A stretch of DNA of 64,000 nt from Rhodococcus globerulus NBRC 14531 (lineage in GTDB: Bacteria > Actinomycetota > Actinomycetes > Mycobacteriales > Mycobacteriaceae): assembly GCF_001894805.1 (NCBI RefSeq), contig NZ_BCWX01000002.1:558001-622000 (forward strand). Direction: 5' to 3'. Made by a program: the position numbers and the translations under genes. How positions within the stretch are numbered: position 1 is the stretch's first letter; every line of letters starts with the position of its first letter. This document shows, piece by piece, positions 1 to 7,704 of this stretch. The notes under the pieces were generated by a model. It saw only the letters and a list, made by a program, of their open reading frames with translations. It searched no databases and had not been told where the DNA came from.

Positions 1-262
1 TTCACTGGCGTCGGGATCGGTGGACCCGAATTACGCCGGGTCGGTTACTCTGATCACCGCTGACACGGGTGTGTCCGGGGAAGTGCTGGCTGATCGCTGG
101 CGCACAATCCGGGGGGACCAGGAACTTTCAGTCCACCACCTACCGTTCGACCACGCCGGATTGGTGACCCCAGCCGGTTGGGCGGCAATTGCGCCACTGC
201 TCGACAGTCATCTGTCGCAGCCCACAAACCACACAGTTGGAAACACAATGGGAGTTGAATGA
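1..262 (+). CDS. NRPS C-terminal fragment (thioesterase domain end), 5' partial
   Basis: The gene enters from the left; the open phase begins at base 2 and gives the last 86 residues. The segment around GSVTLITADTG, a Trp-containing linker and then PFDHAGLVTP looks like the end of an alpha/beta-hydrolase thioesterase domain, with the His of the catalytic triad in the PFDHAGL stretch. Such domains release the finished chain from a non-ribosomal peptide synthetase. The next three genes are a ferric-siderophore binding protein, an EntS-like exporter and a siderophore reductase, so the missing upstream part is probably a siderophore synthetase (in Rhodococcus, a heterobactin or rhodobactin type would be typical; inference). 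Its stop overlaps the next start. Confidence 0.6.
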   Translation, partial: SLASGSVDPNYAGSVTLITADTGVSGEVLADRWRTIRGDQELSVHHLPFDHAGLVTPAGWAAIAPLLDSHLSQPTNHTVGNTMGVE

Positions 263-1275
263 TGAAGTCCACACCGCCCCTCGCGATTCGAAGTTGGCGA
301 CGATTCGTCGCGATTGCGGGTCTGTTGATCGTTGCACTCGTTGCGATGATCGGTTGCAGCAGCGCGTCCTCGGACGAGCCTGCAAAGGCAGACGAACCTA
401 CGACGCGTGTGATCGAAACCGAGAAGGGTTCTGTCACCGTACCGGCGTCGGCAGAACGGATCGTGGTGCTCAGCGGTGGCCTCGCCGGTTACCTCTATGC
501 ACTCGACGCACCCGTAGTCGCAACCGACACACGCGTTTTGGGTGTGACGAACCTCGACGGCGGCTTCCCGCCGGCGTGGGCAGCGGATGCAAAGGCCCAG
601 GGCACCAAGGAACTGCCCGCCGGTGAGCAGCTCAACATCGAAGCCGTCGCCGCAGCTGCGCCCGACCTGATCATCGGTGGTGGACAGGGTGTCACCTCGG
701 TGCAGGCTGAGGAGCTCTACGACCAGCTCACAGCAATTGCGCCGACCGTCCTCGTGCCGCGCACCGTTGCCGCATGGGACAAGCAGCTCGAGATCGTCGC
801 CGACGCCGCCGGACGCTCCGACCAGGTTCCGGCTCTGATGGATGCATACGACGCCAAGGTCAAAGAGGTAAAGGGCAAGATCACCGTTCCCGAGGGCAAC
901 GTCGTCTACATCCTCTCGCTCGCGAACAACAAGCCGTACCTCGTGCCGCCGACTGCCGCTCTGCCCGCAATGCTTGCAGAACTCGGATTCAAGGCCGACG
1001 ACGTCATGACCAAGGCCGGAAACCCGCAGCTCTTCGGCTCGGGTGACTCGTTCGAGGTCAGCCCGGAAATGCTCTCGCAGGTTGCCGACGCCCCTGTCGC
1101 ATTTGTCATTCCGGTATCCGGACGCCCGATGGCAGAACTTGCCACCGATCCGCTGTACTCGCAGCTTCCTTCCTTCAAGGCCGGAACGACGTTCGAGCTT
1201 CCCGCCACCAGCTACCGTCCTGACTACGACGGCGCAATGGCGACCCTCGACCTGATCGGTCAGACCTTCGCATGA
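259..1275 (+). CDS. Ferric-siderophore ABC transporter substrate-binding lipoprotein
   Basis: About 337 residues of the FepB/FhuD/FecB periplasmic-binding class (PF01497), which captures ferric siderophore outside the membrane and hands it to an ABC permease. A basic N-terminus and hydrophobic stretch end in a lipobox (AMIGC), so the mature protein is a lipid-anchored Cys. The core shows the usual start of the fold (RIVVLSGG, LDAPVVATDTRV) and the PDLIIGGG strand. Two tandem ATGs exist at 259 and 262. GGAG at 251-254 lies 4 nt before the first and 7 nt before the second, so 262 is the likelier start; both overlap the NRPS stop. No permease or ATPase gene lies in the window, so the importer membrane parts are elsewhere. 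Confidence 0.88.
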   Translation: MMKSTPPLAIRSWRRFVAIAGLLIVALVAMIGCSSASSDEPAKADEPTTRVIETEKGSVTVPASAERIVVLSGGLAGYLYALDAPVVATDTRVLGVTNLDGGFPPAWAADAKAQGTKELPAGEQLNIEAVAAAAPDLIIGGGQGVTSVQAEELYDQLTAIAPTVLVPRTVAAWDKQLEIVADAAGRSDQVPALMDAYDAKVKEVKGKITVPEGNVVYILSLANNKPYLVPPTAALPAMLAELGFKADDVMTKAGNPQLFGSGDSFEVSPEMLSQVADAPVAFVIPVSGRPMAELATDPLYSQLPSFKAGTTFELPATSYRPDYDGAMATLDLIGQTFA

Positions 1276-2585
1276 CCCGACTCGGTGGGCTGGTCATCGA
1301 TGTATCACCATTGCGGACCAGCCGTCCCTTCCGGTACGCGTTCTCCGCGCGAATGATCTCGCTGCTCGGGATCGGACTACTTGTCGTAGCCGTTCCCGCG
1401 CAGACGTACCAGCTCACCAAGTCGACCTTGCAGGTTGCCGGAGTGTCCACGGCGATGGCCGTCGCCATGTTCGTCGGCAGCCTGTTCGGTGGGGTGCTCG
1501 CGGATCGATACGATCGGCGACGCACTATCCAACTTGCCCGCAGCGCTGCGGGTCTCGGATTTGTGATCCTCGGGTGCAACGCTCTGCTTCCGCATCCGTC
1601 CATGTGGGTCATCTATGTCGCAGCGGCGATCGACGGCTTGGCCGGCGGCGTCAGTAGCTCGGCCCTGATGGCTTTGATGCCGGCGCTGCTGCCCCGCGAG
1701 AAGATGGCGGCAGCCGGCGCGCTGGTGGCGTTGACCACCGATGTCGGGACGATGATCTCGCCGGCGATTGCCGGAGTGATCATCGCCTCCGGCGGTATTC
1801 CTGTGACGTACTTCGTGGCCGCCGCGGCCACGGCGGCCACGGTTACTCTCTTCCAAGCTGTCGGACCGGCGCCGGCGCCCGGCACCGACCACGAAAGCCC
1901 CGTCCGCGCTCTCGTGACGGGAGTGAAGTTCGCGGGTACCCACACCGTGATCCGCGGAATCCTGATCAGCGGATTACTGGTCATGTTTGTCAGTGGTCCG
2001 ATGGTCCTGCTTCCGGCCTTTGTCGACGACGTACTCGGCGGTGGCCCAACGATGCTGGGTCTGCTGTACGCGGCACCGGCAGTGGGCGCGGTGATCGGTT
2101 CGCTGACCAGCGGATGGACTGGGCGCGTTCACCGCAACGGCGCGGCTATGTTGATATCGGTCGCGCTCATGCCGCTCGGTTTGGTGATTCTCGGGGCCTC
2201 GGGGGCTGTATTCCTCGCCTTCCTCGGCCTTGCCGGATTCGGACTCGGACGAGCCCTCAACGACATCTTGCGATTCGCCGTCCTGCAACAGAACACGCCG
2301 GACGAATTGCGTGGACGCGTGTCGAGTCTGTGGATGGTGCAGGCCGTCACAGGTACGGCGATCGGGTCCATGGCAGCGGGATTCCTCGGCCAGTGGCTCG
2401 AACCGGGAACTGCACTGCTGGCCCTGGGTATTGCAGGCCTGACGTTGGGACTGATACTCCTCGCAACACTGGGTTCGGTGCGGCGGGTAACTTCAGAGGT
2501 AATCGTGCTCGATCGCCCAGACTCTCACCCGGAAAATGCGGTGCCCGTGGCCACTGCTGCGCGGGAAAAGGAAGGTAGTTCATGA
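1272..2585 (+). CDS. MFS siderophore exporter, EntS-like
   Basis: 437 residues, about 12 hydrophobic segments, major facilitator superfamily. It resembles the enterobactin exporter EntS along its whole length: an N-terminal RPFRYAFSARMISLLG stretch, VAVPAQTYQLT, the loop 2-3 signature GGVLADRYDRRR, and a central LLYAAPAVGAVIGSLTSG. The expected role is secretion of the freshly made siderophore driven by the proton gradient. It starts inside the stop of the binding-protein gene (ATGA overlap), so the two are translationally coupled, and ends overlapping the next gene. Other drug-efflux MFS proteins share the fold, but the context favours siderophore export. Confidence 0.85.
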   Translation: MTRLGGLVIDVSPLRTSRPFRYAFSARMISLLGIGLLVVAVPAQTYQLTKSTLQVAGVSTAMAVAMFVGSLFGGVLADRYDRRRTIQLARSAAGLGFVILGCNALLPHPSMWVIYVAAAIDGLAGGVSSSALMALMPALLPREKMAAAGALVALTTDVGTMISPAIAGVIIASGGIPVTYFVAAAATAATVTLFQAVGPAPAPGTDHESPVRALVTGVKFAGTHTVIRGILISGLLVMFVSGPMVLLPAFVDDVLGGGPTMLGLLYAAPAVGAVIGSLTSGWTGRVHRNGAAMLISVALMPLGLVILGASGAVFLAFLGLAGFGLGRALNDILRFAVLQQNTPDELRGRVSSLWMVQAVTGTAIGSMAAGFLGQWLEPGTALLALGIAGLTLGLILLATLGSVRRVTSEVIVLDRPDSHPENAVPVATAAREKEGSS

Positions 2586-3424
2586 ATCGAGGAGACCATC
2601 TCGCGACCATTGCCGACGTGCTGGCGGGAACCAGCGGCGCAAAAGTGCCGTACCCCATCGGCATTCGTGAACTCGAAGTTGTTCGTAGCACCATGGTCGG
2701 ATCAGGGTTGTTGCGGTTGACGTTGGGTGGACCCGAACTCGAAGGGTTCGAGTCGCACGCTCCGGATGAACATGTGCGGCTGGTCTACCCGAATGAGGAC
2801 GGAACACTTCGCCTGCCCGAGCGTGATGGGACAATGCTGAAATGGCCTAGACCGCTTCCGATCTCGCGTGAATACACCGTCCGTCGGTACGACCCGGATC
2901 TGGCGGAATTGGACATCGACTTCGCCCTGCACGAAGGTGGCTTCGCCTCCGATTGGGCCCAGGCCGTGACGCCGGGTACCCGGATCCATGTGGCAGGTCC
3001 GCCCGGTGGCGTCATCGTGCCGTGGACGTACGACAGGTACCTCCTCGCCGGCGACATCACGGCGCTGCCCGCGATCGCCCGGTGGCTCGAGATGCTGCCG
3101 GAAGCTGCATCCGGGTGGGCGTTCATCGAAATTACCGACGCTTCACAGGAAATCGAGTTGACGGTCCCGGAGGGTGTCGAGGTCCGGTGGCTGCACCGCG
3201 GTGACGTTCCGGCCGGACATTCCGATCTGCTCGAGCAGGCAGTGCGAACTGTCACCGTTGCTGAAGATGAGCGTATCTACGCCTGGATCTCCGGGGAAGC
3301 CACGAGCCTCAAGCCGCTTCGCAGGTTCGTTCGCGACAACTTGAAGTTGGACAAAGGCGACTACCTGATAACGGGTTACTGGAAGCGTGGCGTCGCAGAT
3401 TTCGACGAGGACGACGAAGACTGA
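2582..3424 (+). CDS. Siderophore-interacting protein (FAD-dependent ferric-siderophore reductase)
   Basis: 280 residues, ViuB/SIP family. The N-terminal FAD-binding barrel carries the RxYT signature (SREYTVRRYD, around residues 97-106) followed by a GG-containing phosphate-binding stretch. The C-terminal half has the NAD(P)H-binding fold, ending in GDYLITGYWKRGVAD, typical of SIP proteins. These cytoplasmic enzymes reduce Fe3+ in the imported siderophore to release Fe2+. The ATG at 2582 overlaps the exporter stop by four bases (ATGA), and the operon ends here with a strong terminator. A very acidic tail (DEDDED) closes the protein. Confidence 0.9.
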   Translation: MNRGDHLATIADVLAGTSGAKVPYPIGIRELEVVRSTMVGSGLLRLTLGGPELEGFESHAPDEHVRLVYPNEDGTLRLPERDGTMLKWPRPLPISREYTVRRYDPDLAELDIDFALHEGGFASDWAQAVTPGTRIHVAGPPGGVIVPWTYDRYLLAGDITALPAIARWLEMLPEAASGWAFIEITDASQEIELTVPEGVEVRWLHRGDVPAGHSDLLEQAVRTVTVAEDERIYAWISGEATSLKPLRRFVRDNLKLDKGDYLITGYWKRGVADFDEDDED

Positions 3425-3428
3425 ACCA

Positions 3429-3465
3429 GAAAGGCGTCCCCGCGGGGACGCCTTTCTCGGGTTTT
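3429..3465. terminator. Rho-independent terminator, possibly bidirectional
   Basis: A 13-bp perfect stem (GAAAGGCGTCCCC at 3429-3441 pairing with 3444-3456) with a 2-nt centre is followed by a short T-containing run. It starts 4 nt after the siderophore reductase stop and ends at the stop of the convergent lyase gene, so it can serve both. Confidence 0.85.
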
Positions 3466-4775
3466 CAGAAGAACGTGTGGACTGACCCTACGACGCGATA
3501 ACGTGCATCTACCTCGGGAATCAGTGACCACTTGTCGAAAGTTGTGCACGGGTGCGAGATTCCGCAGCCCAGGAGATCACCGACACGCACGTCGAAATTT
3601 CCCGGCAGATCGACGTAAGCGTGCTGATCGTTGAGTGCAGAGATGGACAGTTCCCGAGCCGACTGATTGGAGCCGTCTCGGCGTCGCCACAGTACTGTGG
3701 GAAAGCCTGCGTCGGAACCCACGTCGCGACGACCGAAGCCGAGGATCGCCCGGCCCGGCTCGGGTAGGGAGAGCACAACGCCCCAGACCTCGGCAGCTGC
3801 CCGCAAAGTCCGCGGACCATCGGCCCATGGCGAGGTATCGGCGTAGAGGCCGTGATCGTGAGTGATGTAGCAACCACTGCGCAGTACGACGCGCACACCG
3901 TTACCTGTTGCCCAACGGCCGGCCAACTCGCGGACTACCAGATCGTGGAATGCGCTGCCGCCGAAGGTGACCAGGGGGAGCGGGGCTTGTGTCGAGTTGT
4001 TCTCGAACAGGTTCTCCGCCACGCAGATTTCTGTGAATACTCGCGCGGATCTGAGATACGAATCGACAGAGATTCGGCGGGCAGCCACTGACGCGCCCGG
4101 CATCATGCCCTCGAACCCCTCGACTCCGGTGAGGACGAGTGACTGGGTCTGTGACGCTGCGCGGGCGACGTCGAGTGCCTGGTCGAGTGTGCGTGCCCCG
4201 GCGCGACCGTTGTCGTAGCCGAGTTCGACGAGTACTCGGATTCTGCTGCTCGGTGAGACTTTCGCGATCAAGCTCTCCATGAGTTGGACGCTCTCGATCG
4301 AGTCGACCAGGGTAGCGACGAAGAACCCGGGATCTGTTTGCTGCACATCACAGATCCATCGAATGCCCGCCGGGTCGAGTACTTGGCTCGCGATGATGAT
4401 GGTGTCGACGCCGAACTCGCGGAGAATGCGGGCCTGCGCGACCGTCGCCGCGGTCATTCCCCACGCTCCGGCGTCGAGTTGTCGATGAACCAATTCCGGA
4501 CTCATCGTGGTCTTGGCATGAGGTGCCAGGTCGACATCGTGGTCGGCGCAGAACTTTGCCATGAGGTCGACATTGTGTGAGATCGCCTCCCGATCGAGTG
4601 TCATCACCGGGAGTGGGAGGTCGCCGTCGAGAGCGGAGATCCCCAACGCTTCGAGGTCGGAACTGCGCAGACCGTTGAGGTCGGTTCCGAAGGCTTTGTG
4701 CTGCCAGCCGATCGGTGGGTTCGTGTGGTCGGTCATGCCGTCGTTTGTGCCTTTGGCTGGTAGTGACGTATTCAT
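3465..4775 (-). CDS. D-threonine aldolase / D-serine dehydratase family PLP enzyme
   Basis: About 436 residues of the fold-type III (alanine racemase-like) D-threonine aldolase/DSD1 family, which cleaves or deaminates D-amino acids using PLP and a divalent metal. Visible signatures: LPVMTLDREAISHN opening the barrel, the PLP-lysine motif PHAKTT (Lys near residue 88), a glycine-rich VEGFEGMM strand, and near the C-terminus GCGISHPCTTFDKW, whose His and Cys are the metal ligands in this family. The open frame continues upstream to 5429, but that part is mobile-element debris. ATG at 4775 has a weak GAAAG about 10 nt upstream; ATG at 4736 is an alternative with no better site. It is transcribed toward the siderophore operon and has no partner gene. 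Confidence 0.8.
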   Translation of the reverse strand: MNTSLPAKGTNDGMTDHTNPPIGWQHKAFGTDLNGLRSSDLEALGISALDGDLPLPVMTLDREAISHNVDLMAKFCADHDVDLAPHAKTTMSPELVHRQLDAGAWGMTAATVAQARILREFGVDTIIIASQVLDPAGIRWICDVQQTDPGFFVATLVDSIESVQLMESLIAKVSPSSRIRVLVELGYDNGRAGARTLDQALDVARAASQTQSLVLTGVEGFEGMMPGASVAARRISVDSYLRSARVFTEICVAENLFENNSTQAPLPLVTFGGSAFHDLVVRELAGRWATGNGVRVVLRSGCYITHDHGLYADTSPWADGPRTLRAAAEVWGVVLSLPEPGRAILGFGRRDVGSDAGFPTVLWRRRDGSNQSARELSISALNDQHAYVDLPGNFDVRVGDLLGCGISHPCTTFDKWSLIPEVDARYRVVGSVHTFF

Positions 4776-4818
4776 GAGTGAAAGACTTTCTGTCAGTGCC
4801 TTTTCGGTCACGATCGGT

Positions 4819-4994
4819 GAATTGGTCGACCCGGCAGCGCATCCTCGACGAGGAGGCCTCCACGACCCCACGGGCGGCCATGAGCACTCGATCTCCCGGA
4901 GCGCAGGCGTGGACCGGTGGTAGAGCCGTACGCAGTGGGTGATGATCTCCTTCGGGAACCGGTATCTCTTGTACTTCAAATACCATCGCATCAT
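4819..4994 (-). pseudogene. IS6-family transposase N-terminal remnant
   Basis: Reading on the minus strand from ATG 4994, the peptide RYRFPKEIITHCVRLYH followed by STPALREIE matches the conserved N-terminus of IS6/IS240-type transposases. From 4887 the match continues in another frame (VLMAARGVVEASS to RVDQF), so there is a frameshift, and nothing of the DDE catalytic domain remains. The fragment ends about 45 bp before the start of the D-amino-acid lyase gene. Identification is by remembered family consensus. Confidence 0.6.
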
Positions 4995-5078
4995 CGCAGA
5001 TGAGACATTTTCAACAACCTGACAGTGGCGTGTGAAGCCCTGCTGCCCTGAAAGTGGCTGAACCCCAAATAACTTGAC

Positions 5079-5192
5079 AATGCCCTTCTGTGTCTTCCTC
5101 GGGGCGCGGTGCAACACGTAAATAACCTCTTCGAAACGGGCGAGGTAGAATGTGTGAAGCGCGTCATCGGAAGTACGAACCCGTATTTCGCG
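5079..5192 (-). pseudogene. RelE/HigB-type toxin relic, C-terminal half
   Basis: Minus-strand translation from 5192 gives REIRVRTSDDALHTFY, then LARFEEVIYVLHR and KTQKG. This is the C-terminal core of the phage-derived Gp49/HigB (RelE-superfamily) toxins, where REIRVR and YVLH..KKTQ are hallmarks. The matching N-terminal half lies next to it but on the plus strand (5227-5313). The similarity stops near 5079, where sequence associated with the IS6 remnant begins, so the toxin C-terminus and any antitoxin gene are gone. Confidence 0.6.
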
Positions 5193-5226
5193 GCAATGCG
5201 TGATCTTCCGGGCAACGTGCAGGACG

Positions 5227-5313
5227 GACGATCTCAGATGCCAGATCGGGCGAGTCCAGCAAGGGTTCGATCCAGATGACGGGAAGCCGATGGAGGGCGT
5301 CGGGGCCGGTATC
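5227..5313 (+). pseudogene. RelE/HigB-type toxin relic, N-terminal half (inverted)
   Basis: Plus-strand translation gives QIGRVQQGFDPDDGKP then MEGVGAGI, matching the QLDRVQ.GLDP.DWKPM..VGAGV block that precedes REIRVR in intact HigB/Gp49-like toxins. The preceding frame at 5196-5230 (MRDLPGNVQD) looks like the segment before it, joined by a frameshift. Inverting bases 5193-5313 would place GI directly before REIRVR of the minus-strand half in the correct frame. Confidence 0.55.
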
Positions 5314-5334
5314 AATACGGATATATACCGTATT
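5314..5334. repeat. Inverted repeat AATACGG-N7-CCGTATT
   Basis: AATACGG (5314-5320), the spacer ATATATA, and CCGTATT (5328-5334) form a 21-bp imperfect-centre palindrome exactly where the N-terminal toxin relic ends. A third copy of the 7-mer (CCGTATT, 5181-5187) sits near the other breakpoint, in inverted orientation to 5314-5320. It may be the old toxin-antitoxin operator or the inversion hot spot. Confidence 0.5.
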
Positions 5335-5914
5335 CTCACCGACTTGGTCAGTGTGCGCGATCGCAAACGCTCAACCCGCCTCGCTCGGTGTGCCTCACGG
5401 ACCAGATGCCTCTGTGCCGGTACATCCATTTGCTCACGCTGTCAGACCACGCACGCGTAGTGATCTACGAAAAGCGAAGGAGTGGAGGCAGTTTCAACCG
5501 TCGATAACACCCTGCATGAAACCCGCAGCCTGCTGCTGGCGAGCAACTTTCCCTTCCAATCCGTAACCATTGGGGGTCGAGCGAATTCGGTATCATGCAT
5601 CCGAATGGCTCGGAGCCGCTCGCTTCGGGGCTCCGATCCCAACGACGCGGACACCGTCTGGATGTTAGAACGCCAACTCGCGCTCATGTACCGCGCGCGC
5701 GCTTCGATGTACCCGCCACGCCAACGACGCACTCGACAACCTCTACGAAGAAGGTCCCGTGCCTATCGCGGGAAGTCTCCGAACGAACGAGTCACGGCTG
5801 CGAATTCCGGATCGCGCCGCCCAATGGATTACGAAAGTCGATGTTGTGCAATCGGACTGCTCAGTTTCTGAGCATGCCTTGTCGGCACGCGAAGATCAAC
5901 CCGGGTGAGATTCA
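5335..5914. other. Non-coding / decayed stretch, no recognisable gene
   Basis: Open frames exist on both strands (for example 5442-5732 minus and 5482-5871 plus), but none has a convincing ribosome binding site, family motif or actinobacterial codon pattern. I read it as eroded DNA continuous with the transposase and toxin relics to its left. Confidence 0.5.
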
Positions 5915-6631
5915 CTATTGCGAAATGTTCTTCCCGTTCCAGTCGGTGAGTGTCCAACCTGTCTCGGGAGTGCCCGTGATGACGATGTACCCGGTGTTCG
6001 GGAGACGGTCGGTTGTCACCAACGTGAGATCGGGATTTCTTACGTTCATGAGAACCCAGGTCGGGATCGATGCGCCGTGGGAAAAGACGATCGGGTGGGT
6101 GTCGCCGCTGGCGTAGATTTTCTCAACAGCACTGTCGAAACGTTGGTCGAACTCGTTGCCGTCTATCCCTCCGGGTATCCGCGCGTCACGGTTTCCCTTC
6201 AACCAGTCAGAGGTGGCAGCGTAGGCGACTCTTCCTTCCTCTTCTGGCTTTCCGTCAAATTCGCCGGCTTCGATTTCTTGCAGACCTGGCAGCACCTCGA
6301 CTGTCGCGTCCACCGCTTTCGCCATGGGGTCTGCAGTCTGCTGCGTTCGAATCATCGTAGAGGCGTAGACCCCGTCGTAGTCGAGCTTGCTGAAGGTGTC
6401 CGCCGCGACTTGAGCCTGGTTTCGGCCCTTTTCAGTGAGCTCTGGCCCCGGCACTGAGGTGTCGATGACTCCGGAAACATTGCCGGCGGACTCGGCGTGT
6501 CGCATGAAGGTAATTGCGATCGGCTCCCGCGCGTTGACGGCTTCGCTCGAACCCGTGCCGAATGAGCCTCCGGAGGCAAATAGCGCAACGGCAACTACCG
6601 CGTTGGTAAAACTCGGGGGGACGAGGGACAC
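5915..6631 (-). CDS. Exported histidine phosphatase family protein
   Basis: About 238 residues of the phosphoglycerate-mutase-like histidine phosphatase superfamily. The catalytic RHAES motif (FMRHAESAGN, near residue 43) provides the phospho-accepting His; the second catalytic His lies in IVFSHGASI near residue 190. An N-terminal hydrophobic segment ending around SSEAVNAREP suggests a secreted protein, so the substrate is probably an extracellular phosphoester. I prefer the GTG at 6631 because AGAAGG lies 5 nt upstream. An ATG at 6679 extends the same frame by 16 residues but lacks a binding site. It is flanked by relics on both sides and has no operon partner. Confidence 0.72.
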   Translation of the reverse strand: MSLVPPSFTNAVVAVALFASGGSFGTGSSEAVNAREPIAITFMRHAESAGNVSGVIDTSVPGPELTEKGRNQAQVAADTFSKLDYDGVYASTMIRTQQTADPMAKAVDATVEVLPGLQEIEAGEFDGKPEEEGRVAYAATSDWLKGNRDARIPGGIDGNEFDQRFDSAVEKIYASGDTHPIVFSHGASIPTWVLMNVRNPDLTLVTTDRLPNTGYIVITGTPETGWTLTDWNGKNISQ

Positions 6632-6680
6632 GAGAACCTTCTTTCGTGGGAAGCAAAAATTGCGCCAGATTACAATCATC

Positions 6681-6691
6681 TAACTAAGTTA
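6681..6691 (-). promoter_or_regulatory. AT-rich promoter region with palindrome TAACTAAGTTA
   Basis: A perfect 11-bp palindrome, TAACTAAGTTA, lies in an AT-rich stretch (6665-6715) about 50 bp upstream of the preferred start of the phosphatase gene. It could be a small regulator site overlapping the promoter. Only the symmetry and base composition support this. Confidence 0.3.
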
Positions 6692-6822
6692 ACTGAATAT
6701 ACCTATAATCATCGGCTGGACACCTGAAATCCGAAAATGTCCTGGCTTTTGCGCAGACGACAGAAGGAACTAGCCTGTCGGCTCCTCCACGATGCCGTCG
6801 TCTCCACTGCCAGCTGGTAAGC

Positions 6823-6972
6823 GTGCGGATTGACGCAGAAGTCCAACACGAGTATCGATCGGGTTGGGCTACAGTCGAATCCGCCGTCGACAAACTCTCC
6901 GGTAGAACAGTGCAGACGCCGCTCAACTGGATCCGAAAAGCGCAATCCGACGCCTCGCGCGTCGGAGAGGTT
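6823..6972 (+). pseudogene. IS3-family OrfA remnant
   Basis: About 50 residues beginning RIDAEVQHEYRSGWATVESA and continuing through LNWIRKAQSDAS match the helix-turn-helix part of IS3-family OrfA proteins of the HEYPS.WAAI...LG..TAETL..WVRQAE type common in Rhodococcus. The downstream leucine zipper and OrfB (integrase core) are missing, so this is a short relic. Confidence 0.55.
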
Positions 6973-7704
6973 GGGAGGCTAATCGAGAACATGCCCCTTC
7001 ATACGCCAACCCAAGTTCTCCTGATCGGTCAGCGAAAAGGTCGTTCATATCGAGCGAACTTCGAGAAGAGGTACATCGCTAGGGGATTCCGCATTTGTGT
7101 GATGCGCGCTACATAGTGTACAAAGTGGTCTACGTTTATATTGAACTCTTTTGCTGCTGCCCGGCCCGCGGGCAGCACTTGTGGAGGGATTGCCAGAACA
7201 GATGACGACCTTCGCGAACTTGTCAGCGAGCTGCGGGATCAAACCTGAGATCAACATGGCCGGTACTGGCGCCGCAAGGCGTTATCGCTCAGCCGACGCC
7301 GCAGTCAACCGGACTGTCCACCTGTTCAGTATCATCGTGTACGAAACGCTCGGCGCAGAGCTAATCGGCTATGCGCGTGAGCATCTCGCCTATTTCGAGG
7401 CGCAACGCCGAGTTCGCGAGGCGAACCATGGTCATTCACGGATCATGACAGCCTCGTTGGGGGCAGTAGCCCTGCCTAAGCGATGCTCCCCGCGAGTTGC
7501 GAATTTGAGGCCGGTTAGTGCGCCGAGAGGAGGACCTCGTTGTAGCCACCGCGGCGCCACCGACCGGTTTGGAAGACCATCAACTGGGGTCTTCGCGCGG
7601 CTCGTGGAGCTGTTGAATGCTATTCCCGATCGACACTGAACTGCTCCAGAGCAGAGGCACGTTTATGCGTCAGTTGTTTCTTCGACAAACACAGGAGTAA
7701 AGGA
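6973..7704. other. Decayed intergenic region
   Basis: No intact gene is supported. A plus-strand frame from 7151 (TTG start) contains a protein-like stretch (AVNRTVHLFSIIVYETLGA, then AREHLAYFEAQRRVREANH) at about 7300-7440 that might be part of a former gene, with DLRELVSELRDQT in another frame just before it. I could not assign a family. The rest reads as spacer before the binding-protein gene, whose ribosome site (GGAG-like, 7692-7700) lies at the end. Confidence 0.4.

Noticed and set aside
3465-5429. A single 654-residue fusion protein ending in the D-threonine aldolase domain
   Set aside because: The upstream part is made of toxin and transposase relics in frame by chance; the enzyme starts at 4775 or 4736.
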